Part shown: one piece after another, positions 36,306 through 45,072 of the stretch
Layout: every line of letters begins with the position of its first letter
Numbering within the stretch: the first letter of the stretch is position 1
Assembly: GCA_016713785.1 (NCBI GenBank)
Contig: JADJOM010000003.1
Location: 1,755,501-1,819,500 of the forward strand
From: Gemmatimonadota bacterium
GTDB lineage: Bacteria > Gemmatimonadota > Gemmatimonadetes > Gemmatimonadales > GWC2-71-9
DNA length: 64,000 nt
Direction of reading: 5' to 3'
Position numbers and translations under genes: made by a program
The notes under the pieces: model-generated
Database searches by the model: none
The model's input: only the letters and a program-made list of their open reading frames with translations
What the model was told of the DNA's origin: nothing

Positions 36306-37360
36306 CCGGCGTCCGGTTCGACGGCCTCTCCTGCCCGGTGCCCCTCGACGACACCGAGCGGGTGCAGCTGGGGCACGGCTCGGGCGGCAAGCTCTCCGCC
36401 CGGCTCATCCGGGAGCGCTTCCTGCCGCACCTCGGCAACCCCTGGCTTGCCCAGCTGGGCGATGGCGCGGTGGTGACCATCGGCGGGGCGGAGGCGGTCC
36501 TCTCCACCGACACCTTCGTGGTCAGCCCGCTCGAGTTCCCCGGGGGGGACATCGGCGTGCTCGCGGTGCACGGCACCGTGAACGACGTGGCGATGATGGG
36601 GGCACGGCCCTGCTTCCTGACCGCCGGCTTCGTGCTGGAGGAGGGGCTGCCGCTCGAGACCTTGGAGCGGATCGTGCGCAGCATGGCGGCGGCCGCGAAC
36701 GCGGCGGGGATCCCCTTCGTCACCGGCGACACCAAGGTGGTGGAGCGGGGCAAGGCCGATGGCCTCTACATCAACACCACCGGCCTGGGCCTGGTCGACC
36801 CGGCCTTCCGGCCCGGCCCCGATCGCGCCCGGCCGGGCGACGTGATCCTGCTGAGCGGGGTGCTGGGCCGGCACGGCATGGCCATCATGGCCGCGCGCGA
36901 GGGCCTGGCGTTCGAGAGCGCCATCACCAGCGACACCGCCAACCTGGCGCCGCTGGTGGAGCGCCTGAAGGCGTCGGCCGGCGACGCCATGCGCGCCCTG
37001 CGCGACCCCACCCGCGGCGGCCTCGCCAGCGCGCTCAACGAGATCGCCCAGGCCTCGAAGGCAGGCATGCAGCTGCGCGAGGACCGCATCCCGGTCCCGA
37101 CCGACGTTGCCGCCGCCTGCGACATGCTCGGCCTCGACCCGATGTATGTCGCCAACGAAGGGGTGCTCACGGCAATCGTCGCGCCGGAACGCGCCGAGGC
37201 CGCCCTGGCCGCCCTGCGCAGCCACCCGACCGGCGCCGCCGCCTGCATCATCGGCACCGTGACCGCCAACCATCCCGGGTATGTGGTGCTGGAGACGCGC
37301 ATCGGAGGGACCCGGGTGGTCGACATGCTCCCCGGGGACCAGCTGCCGCGGATCTGCTGA
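36302..37360 (+). CDS. hypE: HypE, thiocyanate-forming dehydratase
   Basis: A 352-residue AIR-synthase-like protein. It starts with MTGVRFDGL and has the ATP-binding LGHGSGGKLSARL region, then DTFVVSPLEFPGGDIG and DPTRGGLASALNEIA. The chain ends exactly in PRIC, the conserved C-terminal Cys that is carbamoylated by HypF and dehydrated to a thiocyanate. It is the last gene of the hydrogenase operon and is followed by a hairpin before the convergent cysK. Confidence 0.96.
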   Translation: MTGVRFDGLSCPVPLDDTERVQLGHGSGGKLSARLIRERFLPHLGNPWLAQLGDGAVVTIGGAEAVLSTDTFVVSPLEFPGGDIGVLAVHGTVNDVAMMGARPCFLTAGFVLEEGLPLETLERIVRSMAAAANAAGIPFVTGDTKVVERGKADGLYINTTGLGLVDPAFRPGPDRARPGDVILLSGVLGRHGMAIMAAREGLAFESAITSDTANLAPLVERLKASAGDAMRALRDPTRGGLASALNEIAQASKAGMQLREDRIPVPTDVAAACDMLGLDPMYVANEGVLTAIVAPERAEAALAALRSHPTGAAACIIGTVTANHPGYVVLETRIGGTRVVDMLPGDQLPRIC

Positions 37361-37366
37361 CGGTAC

Positions 37367-37402
37367 GGCGGTAGGGTGGTAGCACCTACCGCCCTTACCG
37401 CC
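37367..37402. terminator. Imperfect hairpin between hypE and cysK
   Basis: GGCGGTAGGGTGGTAG pairs imperfectly with CTACCGCCCTTACCGCC. It occupies most of the 49-base gap between two convergent genes and is the likely end of the hydrogenase transcript. Confidence 0.5.
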
Positions 37403-37409
37403 TCACCGC

Positions 37410-38321
<912 letters not shown>

Positions 38322-38481
38322 GGCGCGAGTCTCCGGAGCGGGAAGCGGGTCGAACCGCTCAGCCGCGCCCGTGCGGGCCGGGGCGGAGCGGAGCGATCAG
38401 GAGGGGTGAGGATGCCGGGACGCCGGCCGACATCGGGCCGGCGGCGCGGGCCACGCTCGGATGAGGTAGGCGGATACCATG

Positions 38482-39321
38482 CTAGATATTGTACTCCAGC
38501 AGCGGCTCGTCCGCGACCCGGGGGCGCTCGACGGTCGCGCCATGTGTCACCACCGAGCCCGGCGGCACGCTGTGGGTGAGCCAGACGTTGCCGCCGATCA
38601 CGCTCCCGGCCCCGATGACGGTGTCGCCACCCAGGATCGTGGCGTTGGCGTAGATCACGACATCGTCCTCGATCGTGGGGTGCCGCTTCTGGCGGGCCAG
38701 GTCCTTCCGCACGCTCAGCGCGCCGAGGGTCACGCCCTGGTAGAGCCGCACCCCGTCGCCGATCACGGTCGTCTCGCCGATGACGATGCCGGTGCCGTGG
38801 TCGATGGCGAGCGACCGGCCGATGCGGGCCCCCGGATGGATGTCGATGCCCGTCTCGCGGTGGGCGAACTCCGCGATCAGGCGGGGCAGGAGCACCACGC
38901 CCTCGGCACAGAGGGCGTGCGCAATCCGGTAGCAGGCCAGGGCCAGGAACCCCGGGTACGCGAGCAGCACCTCGTCCACGCTCCGGGCGGCCGGGTCCGC
39001 CTCGCAGGTGGCGCGGGCATCCAGGGCCAGTGATTCCTGGAGCGCCGGCAGCGCGGCCACGAAGCGGTGGCCCACCGCCGTCGCGCGCTCCGGGCCCAGG
39101 CCCTGGGCCAGGAGGAACGCGTCGAGCTGCCCCCGGAGCCGCTCCAGCTCCCCGCGGATCTCGGCCGCGGCAGTGCTCTGGCTGGCGGCGAAGTGCGGGA
39201 ACAGGAGCGCCAGGGCGGCGTGGGTGAGTTCCTCCGCGAGCCGGCCGGCCTGCACCGGCAGCGCGTAGCCCTCGCGCGCGGCGCTCACCCGGCCGATGAA
39301 GCCCTGCAGGTCGTCGGTCAT
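38482..39321 (-). CDS. cysE: Serine O-acetyltransferase (EpsC-type)
   Basis: A 279-residue protein. The C-terminal left-handed beta-helix (about 165-265) carries hexapeptide repeats such as GIDIHPGARIGRSL and VIGETTVIGDGV, with catalytic His in AIDHGTGIV. The N-terminal 90 residues are helical, as in the longer plant/EpsC-like enzymes. It acetylates serine with acetyl-CoA for CysK. The C-terminus ends EPLLEYNI; a terminal Ile is what cysteine synthase needs to bind the acetyltransferase tail, so a CysE-CysK complex is likely. Confidence 0.93.
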   Translation of the reverse strand: MTDDLQGFIGRVSAAREGYALPVQAGRLAEELTHAALALLFPHFAASQSTAAAEIRGELERLRGQLDAFLLAQGLGPERATAVGHRFVAALPALQESLALDARATCEADPAARSVDEVLLAYPGFLALACYRIAHALCAEGVVLLPRLIAEFAHRETGIDIHPGARIGRSLAIDHGTGIVIGETTVIGDGVRLYQGVTLGALSVRKDLARQKRHPTIEDDVVIYANATILGGDTVIGAGSVIGGNVWLTHSVPPGSVVTHGATVERPRVADEPLLEYNI

Positions 39322-39499
39322 GCCCTGCAAGCTAACCGCCGCCCGCCGGACGGGGAGCGGCCCGGGTCCACTCCCCCACGGGAGCCGGCACAACGCGGGG
39401 CTGCGGCCGATGGGTGAAGGGCTCCTCATCCACGAAGCGGACACCCCTCGCCCGACAGGAAGGGACGGCGTATCCTTCCGCGCCGAACGGAGGGAGTGC

Positions 39500-40561
39500 A
39501 TGCACGTCCTGGTGATCAATGCGGGCAGCGCCACGCTCAAGTACAAGCTGGTCCGGGTGGTGGGCGAGGCCCTGACGATCGTGGCGCAGGGTCGGGAGGA
39601 GCTGGCGGCCGGTCATGGCCGCGCGGTGGCGCACCTGCTGGGCACCCTGCCGGTGCCGCCCGACGCGGTGGCCCACCGCTGCGTCCACGGCGGGGACCGG
39701 TTCGGCGCGCTGGCCCCGATCACCGACGCCGTCCTCACCGACCTCGAGGCGCTGGTGCCCCTCGACCCGCTCCACGGCGAGGCCGCGCTGGCCGGCATCC
39801 GCGCCACTCGGCACCTCCCGGTGCCGAACGTGGCCGCGTTCGATACCGCCTTCCACCGCACCCTGCCACCGGTGGCCACCCGATACGCCGTGCCCGCCTC
39901 GCGGGTGATTCACCGCTTCGGCTTCCACGGCTGGTCCTACCTCTCGGTGCTGGAGCGCTACACCGAGCTCACCGGTCGCGCCGACCCGAGCCTCATCATC
40001 CTGCACCTGGGCAGCGGTGCCAGCGCGGCGGCGATCCGTGACGGACGCTCGGTCGACACCTCGATGGGCCTCTCACCGCTCGAGGGGCTGGTGATGGGCA
40101 CCCGCCCGGGCGACCTCGACGCCGGCGTGCTGCTGGAGCTGCTGCGTGAGGGGCACACTGAGGCCTCCCTCACCGACCTGCTGTACCGGCGCTCGGGGCT
40201 CACGGCCCTCGCCGGCGAGGCGGACCTCCGCCACCTGCTCGCCCGCGAGGATCCGGAGGCGCGGCTCGCCATCGACCTGTTCTGCTACCGGGTGCGGAAG
40301 TACGTGGGGGCCTACCTTGCGGTGCTCGAAGGCGCGGCGGAGGCCATCATCTTCACCGGCGGCATCGGCGAGCACTCGAGCGTCATCCGGGGCCGGATCG
40401 CGGCGCCCTTCGGGTGGGCCGGGGTGGTGCTGGGGGAGGATGGGGACTGGGTGCGGGAGGAGCGGATCTCGCGGGAGGAGAGCCGCCTCGCGGTGTGGGT
40501 GATTCCCACCCGTGAGGAAGAGCTGATCGCGCGGGAGACCGCGCGCCTGCTCAGCGCTTGA
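39500..40561 (+). CDS. ackA: Acetate/propionate kinase-family protein, compact variant
   Basis: A 353-residue ASKHA kinase; acetate kinases are usually about 400. VINAGSATLKYKL, AHRCVHGGDRFG, FDTAFHRTLP, HLGSGASAAAI, DTSMGLSPLEG and FTGGIGEHS follow the family order. The active-site segment normally reading FHGTSH is FHGWSY here, which may alter phosphate or acetate handling. ATG 39500 follows GGAGGGA. The shortening falls mostly in the N-terminal domain. No phosphotransacetylase gene is nearby, so the metabolic direction is unclear. Confidence 0.82.
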   Translation: MHVLVINAGSATLKYKLVRVVGEALTIVAQGREELAAGHGRAVAHLLGTLPVPPDAVAHRCVHGGDRFGALAPITDAVLTDLEALVPLDPLHGEAALAGIRATRHLPVPNVAAFDTAFHRTLPPVATRYAVPASRVIHRFGFHGWSYLSVLERYTELTGRADPSLIILHLGSGASAAAIRDGRSVDTSMGLSPLEGLVMGTRPGDLDAGVLLELLREGHTEASLTDLLYRRSGLTALAGEADLRHLLAREDPEARLAIDLFCYRVRKYVGAYLAVLEGAAEAIIFTGGIGEHSSVIRGRIAAPFGWAGVVLGEDGDWVREERISREESRLAVWVIPTREEELIARETARLLSA

Positions 40562-41303
40562 GGAAGAGCCGCCAGTAGATCCAGGCGGCGCCCGGGAGCA
40601 TCACCGCCACCAGCCGGAACCAGCTCGACGCGCTGCCGCCGAGCAGGACCAGCGCCGCCGCGACCACCGCGACGAGCAGGATCAGGGCCAGGCCCACCGC
40701 CTGGCCGGTGGGGCGGTCCCAGAAGGCCGCGCGCCGGGGAATGACGCCGGCGGCCCCGACCGCGGCCGGGGCCGGGGCCCGGCTGAGCAGCGCGTCGGGG
40801 ATCTCCGCGGGCAGGGCCGCCGGGTCGGGGAGCGCCCCGCCCTGCGCCCGCGCGGCAAAGGCGTTGACGAACCGCGCGTACGCCGCCCGCTGGGCCTCGT
40901 CGCCCACCTCATCGAGCCGGATCCGCCACGCCGGCTCGGCCAGCGCAATCGTCAGGCGGCGCCGCACCTCGAGCCCCCGGGTGAGTTCCTCCTCCAGCGA
41001 CCAGTGCCGTACCTGGTCCCAGCGCCACTCCCGCCGTGCCACCTGCGCCGCGGACCCGCGCCCCAGGAAGGGCACGAGCTCCTCGACCACGCCACCATCG
41101 TGCAGGGTGAAGGTGCCGCGGCGGATGCGGCTGGCGAGCGACCAGGTGATGGCGCCGGTGAAGCCCACGATCGCGAGCCCCACCGGCACCCCGAGATACA
41201 GCATTCCCGACAGCAGCATCCCCGGCAGCAGCAGCGAGCGCCAGGCCAGGCCGAGCAGGCGCCCCTGGGGCGCGTAGTTGGCCTGGTAGCTGACGCTCGC
41301 CAT
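40551..41303 (-). CDS. Four-helix membrane protein with PH-like cytoplasmic segment
   Basis: A 250-residue protein with two hydrophobic helices near residues 22-55 and two near 200-245. The middle part (RIRRGTFTLHDGGVVEELVP onward) is soluble, with Trp- and charge-rich strands that suggest a small PH-like or bacterial membrane-flanked domain. I do not recognise the family with confidence. It starts 9 bases after the caspase-like gene and so is the third gene of the caspase operon. Its end overlaps the convergent acetate-kinase gene by 11 bases. Confidence 0.6.
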   Translation of the reverse strand: MASVSYQANYAPQGRLLGLAWRSLLLPGMLLSGMLYLGVPVGLAIVGFTGAITWSLASRIRRGTFTLHDGGVVEELVPFLGRGSAAQVARREWRWDQVRHWSLEEELTRGLEVRRRLTIALAEPAWRIRLDEVGDEAQRAAYARFVNAFAARAQGGALPDPAALPAEIPDALLSRAPAPAAVGAAGVIPRRAAFWDRPTGQAVGLALILLVAVVAAALVLLGGSASSWFRLVAVMLPGAAWIYWRLFLKR

Positions 41304-41312
41304 GCCGGGGTC

Positions 41313-42752
41313 CTAGTTGCCCAGGTACGCCGCGAGGGCGTCGGTCCGGCGGGATCCCTCCGCCTGGGGCGTCTGGGTCTTCCCGTACTTGTCCTTGGCG
41401 TAGGTGTTGGTCTGGCTGGTGATCGTGGCCATCAGCTGGTCGATCGTGGCGCCGGCCGGCGCCTTGGCCATCGCCTCCACCAGGTAGTAGGTGAACACGC
41501 TGGCGATGCCGCCGCGGGTGGGCCAGCCGCCGGCGGTCCACGAGACTTCCTTGTCGCTGGAGGCGGCGAGGAGCACGTGGCGCCCCGGCTCCGGCACCGA
41601 GGCCATCTTCATGCCCGCGGCGCGCCCGGTCGGGGCCACGTAGGCCTTGGGCAGGTCCACCACGGCCTTGATGTCCTTGAAGCGCGCCAGCTTGGGCGTG
41701 CCACCGCCGGCCCGGCTGCCGGTCCCCGAGAAGCAGGCATCGAGCACCAGCAGCACCCGCCCCGCGCCCTGCTCGTTGGCGAGGATGCCCAGCTCGTCAT
41801 CGAGGATCAGGCTCCCCTTCTCCTCGGCCGTGTTGCCCCAGACGTAGATCGCCTCGTCCTTGCCATCCTCTTCCGGGTCGTCCGCCCCGGTAAGGCCCAC
41901 GTTCTCGTCCAGCTGGGTGCCATGCCCGGAGTAGTAGAAGACCACCGTGCCGTTGGGGCCGGCCTGGGCCAGGAACCGCCGGAAGGCATTGACGATCTGG
42001 TCGCGGCTGCCATTGCGGTCGGTCAGGGTGACGATGTTCTGCTCCTTGAAGCCGTACTTGCTGATGAGCACCTCGCGGAACATCGCGGCGTCCTGCCGCG
42101 GGCCGGTGAGGTCCTCCTCCTCGCCGGGGTAGTCGGCGATGCCGACGACCACCGCGTACTTCTCGCCGGCCGCGCCGCCGCCCGGGTAGAGCGCGGCGAA
42201 GTTGGTGGCGGAGGGGTTGCTGAGGGAGGAGACCAGCTCGAGCGTGTAGGCGCCGTAGAAGAACTCGGCGCCGAGGGTGGTCGCCGCGTTGGCCACGATG
42301 AGGTAGTCGCCATCGGCGGGGAGGCGGAGGCGGAGCCCGGCGTCGGTGGTGCCGCCGCCCAGGCCATCGTCATCCTCGGCCAGGGTCTCGAGGCCGCTGG
42401 CCGTCTGCCGGACCACCAGCAGGTAGGCGTCAGCCTTGTAGCTCCGCATGGTGATGGTGAGCACCTCGCCCGCCTTGCCGCTGTACGACCAGACCTCATA
42501 CGGGGTCTTGTCGTTGCCCATGACGGGATCGGCCTGGTCCAGCTCGCCGCGGGCGTTGAGCCCCGGGAGCAGGGTGGTGTTGCCGCGCACGGCCTTGGCC
42601 TGCGCGAGGGTCACGCGCCCCTTGCTGCGGGCGGGAGACTGCTTCATCGCCTTCTGCTGCTGGGCGGCGGCCGGGCCGGCGGCGAGGGTCAGCGCGAGGG
42701 CACCGAGCAGCAGGCGCCCGGGCAGCGGGCGCAGGGCCGAACGGTCGAACAT
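41313..42752 (-). CDS. Exported caspase-like (C14) protein with PPC-type domain
   Basis: A 479-residue protein with a signal peptide cleaved near AAGPAAAQQ. Residues 85-175 form a beta-sandwich of pre-peptidase C-terminal (PPC) type. Residues about 197-470 are a caspase fold with catalytic His277 (FYYSGHGTQ) and Cys340 (VLDACFSGTG), as in metacaspases; D/E-rich surroundings suggest a basic-residue (Arg/Lys) P1 preference. ATG 42752 has AGGAG upstream. An ATG at 42785 overlapping the previous stop is also possible. It is exported, unlike most intracellular caspase homologues. Confidence 0.82.
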   Translation of the reverse strand: MFDRSALRPLPGRLLLGALALTLAAGPAAAQQQKAMKQSPARSKGRVTLAQAKAVRGNTTLLPGLNARGELDQADPVMGNDKTPYEVWSYSGKAGEVLTITMRSYKADAYLLVVRQTASGLETLAEDDDGLGGGTTDAGLRLRLPADGDYLIVANAATTLGAEFFYGAYTLELVSSLSNPSATNFAALYPGGGAAGEKYAVVVGIADYPGEEEDLTGPRQDAAMFREVLISKYGFKEQNIVTLTDRNGSRDQIVNAFRRFLAQAGPNGTVVFYYSGHGTQLDENVGLTGADDPEEDGKDEAIYVWGNTAEEKGSLILDDELGILANEQGAGRVLLVLDACFSGTGSRAGGGTPKLARFKDIKAVVDLPKAYVAPTGRAAGMKMASVPEPGRHVLLAASSDKEVSWTAGGWPTRGGIASVFTYYLVEAMAKAPAGATIDQLMATITSQTNTYAKDKYGKTQTPQAEGSRRTDALAAYLGN

Positions 42753-42781
42753 GCGTGCTCCTGAGTGAAGGATGGGGCGCT

Positions 42782-44890
42782 TCATGGCGCCGTGGGGGGA
42801 ACGATCTGCAGGGTGAGCGTCGCGGTGGTGCCGGTGCCCTGGGGGGCCGCCGCGGTGCCGGTGCGCGTGGTGGTGTACGTCTCGCCGAGGAGCCGCTCCA
42901 GCGGGTGCGCCGAGCCGCTTCGGGTGGGACCGCGCTGCGTGAGCACGGGCTGGAAGTCCACCCGGCGGCGCGTGGCAAAGAGCTTGAACACCTCGGTCCC
43001 GAACGGCTCCGTCGCGTAGTAGCAGAGCGTCGAGGTGTAGCGGCCACCCGGGGGCAGCAGGTTGTCCTCGCCGGAGAGCTCGGGCCGCGGGAAGAGCTGG
43101 CCGATCTCGCCATCGGGCATGAGGTCGAGCACCGCGATGTAGGCGGGCTCGGTGCCCTCGTTGATGAAGCGGAGCAGGAAACCGTCCTGCGGCTGCAGGA
43201 CCCACTGGTTCCCGGCCGAGAGGTGGGCCCGCGCCCGCGTGGTGTCCGACTGCCGGAAGTCGCAGCTCCCGTCGGTGCCGAAGACGTGGGTGGCGGGCAC
43301 CAGCTCGATCCGCACCCGGATCCGCGGGTCGACCATCGCGACCTGCTTCAGGTAGGCGCTCCGCGCCAGGGTGCGGACCCGCTCGGTGAGCGTGGCGCGG
43401 CCCGCCGGCGTGGTGGCATCCACCGGCGCGAGCAGCGCCACCGTGGTGTCCTCGGTCCATGCCACGGTCAGCGGCGCGGCCCCGCGGGTGAGCGCGCCCA
43501 CCGGCCGGATCATGAGCTCGCCCAGGTGCTCGGAGAGCTGGATCACGCCGCTGCGGCTGAAGTCGGCGGCGATGGCCTGCCGCAGCCCCGCCGGGATGGC
43601 CGGATCGAGCCGGACCCGCACCCGGAACTCGGCGAAGGCGTACTCGGTGACGAAGGCCCAGGCGGACCGCAGGTCGGTGACACGCGCCGGGGCGTCGGGA
43701 CGCACCACCGCGCCCAGCTCGTCCGCGCGGACCACCACGCCCTGCCCCACCGGCGTGGCGGCGGAGGGGTCGGCGGTGCCCACGGCATGGAAGGCCAGCC
43801 GGGAGCCGGGCAGCAGCCCCACCAGGGTGCCGCCGTCGAGCTGGAGCAGCGAGTCGCCCTCGAGCGCGCGCACCCGGTGATACGGCTTCTGGACCACCGC
43901 CCGGCCGCTGAAGAGCTGGACGTCGGCGTCGCCCTCGAGCTGGGGCGTCTGCAGGGGGACCTCGCCCTGCATCCAGCCCTTGAGCTGGTCGAACACCCCG
44001 CGATAGGTGAGGCGCGCGCCCCCGTCCAGGTTGGCGAGCACCCGCGAGAGCCCGACCGAGAGTGAACCGGCGGTCTCGTCCTGGTCCTTGAGCTCCACCT
44101 CGCTCGCCAGCTGGTCCTGCCGCGCGGCGGAGAAGATCACCATCGGTGCCAACCCATCAGCGCTCGCGCCCCCGCCCCGGGTGGGCGCGGCGGTCCGGAC
44201 CCAGTCGCCGCCCTCGGCGCCGCCGCGCGTGGCGGCGCGCGCCGGCGTGCCGATCGGCGGCAGCCCGCCCCGCACCGGCAGCGCGCTGCGCGTGGCCGAT
44301 CCGGAGTGGCAGGCATCGATGAACATCACCACGTTGCCGCCCCCGGCCACCCGGGTCCGCAGGGCCAGGAGCCGAGGCTCCAGCTCGTCGTCGCGGACGT
44401 GGAATTCGCCATGGTAGGTCGCGGGATCGACGTCGGCCCGGGCGTCGAAGGGCACCAGCACCTCGTCCAGCCCGTCGAGTTCATCGCCGTTGTCATCGGT
44501 GATCTGGTGCCCGTGCCCGCTGTAGTGGATCACCACTACATCCCCGGGACGGGCGGCACCGGCCAGGTCGTCGAGGGCGCGGAGGATGCCGGCCCGCGTG
44601 GCCTGGGTATCCGCGAGGACCCGGATGGCGGCCGAGTCGAACCCCTGCCGCAGCAGCGCGGCGCGGATGAGCGGGACGTCGTTGTCGGAGCTGAGCCGGC
44701 TGTAGCCGCTGGCGCGCGGGTACCGGGCGATGGCGATGATCAGGGCCAGCTTCCGGCCGCTGTCGGCCCGGACTCCCGTGGCGGCGCCGCGACCCACCCC
44801 ATCCCATGCCCCATCGGGGGCCGGCTGGGAGAGGGGGAGCAGCAGCAGGGCACCCAGCAGCGGGAGGTGCGGGAGCGTTCTCGGCGACAT
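42782..44890 (-). CDS. Exported caspase-like (C14) protein with C-terminal DUF4384-like domain
   Basis: A 702-residue protein with a signal peptide (LLGALLLLPL core). The caspase domain (about 45-290) has His126 in HYSGHGHQ and Cys194 in FIDACHSGSAT. A middle region of beta-rich sequence follows. Near the C-terminus, GFLLRFINEGTEPAYIAVLD, GEIGQLFPRP and TEVFKLFAT match the DUF4384 pattern often attached to bacterial C14 peptidases. It is the first gene of the three-gene unit and faces the TPR-CHAT gene across 182 bases. Substrate unknown; the catalytic dyad is intact. Confidence 0.82.
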   Translation of the reverse strand: MSPRTLPHLPLLGALLLLPLSQPAPDGAWDGVGRGAATGVRADSGRKLALIIAIARYPRASGYSRLSSDNDVPLIRAALLRQGFDSAAIRVLADTQATRAGILRALDDLAGAARPGDVVVIHYSGHGHQITDDNGDELDGLDEVLVPFDARADVDPATYHGEFHVRDDELEPRLLALRTRVAGGGNVVMFIDACHSGSATRSALPVRGGLPPIGTPARAATRGGAEGGDWVRTAAPTRGGGASADGLAPMVIFSAARQDQLASEVELKDQDETAGSLSVGLSRVLANLDGGARLTYRGVFDQLKGWMQGEVPLQTPQLEGDADVQLFSGRAVVQKPYHRVRALEGDSLLQLDGGTLVGLLPGSRLAFHAVGTADPSAATPVGQGVVVRADELGAVVRPDAPARVTDLRSAWAFVTEYAFAEFRVRVRLDPAIPAGLRQAIAADFSRSGVIQLSEHLGELMIRPVGALTRGAAPLTVAWTEDTTVALLAPVDATTPAGRATLTERVRTLARSAYLKQVAMVDPRIRVRIELVPATHVFGTDGSCDFRQSDTTRARAHLSAGNQWVLQPQDGFLLRFINEGTEPAYIAVLDLMPDGEIGQLFPRPELSGEDNLLPPGGRYTSTLCYYATEPFGTEVFKLFATRRRVDFQPVLTQRGPTRSGSAHPLERLLGETYTTTRTGTAAAPQGTGTTATLTLQIVPPTAP

Positions 44891-45072
44891 ACCGGCTCGG
44901 GTTCGGGTCCGTGGGGTGTTTGGGCCAGAGAATGCGCCCGCCCGCGCGACTTGCACGTGGAACTGCAGATGACAACGCTGTAATTTGCTGGCGACGTGCG
45001 ACTTAGCTGTCGGCCCGCGTTCTGCAGGAAGCTTGCCGTTCCCCCGACTGCCCCGTGCCAACCAGGGATTCC

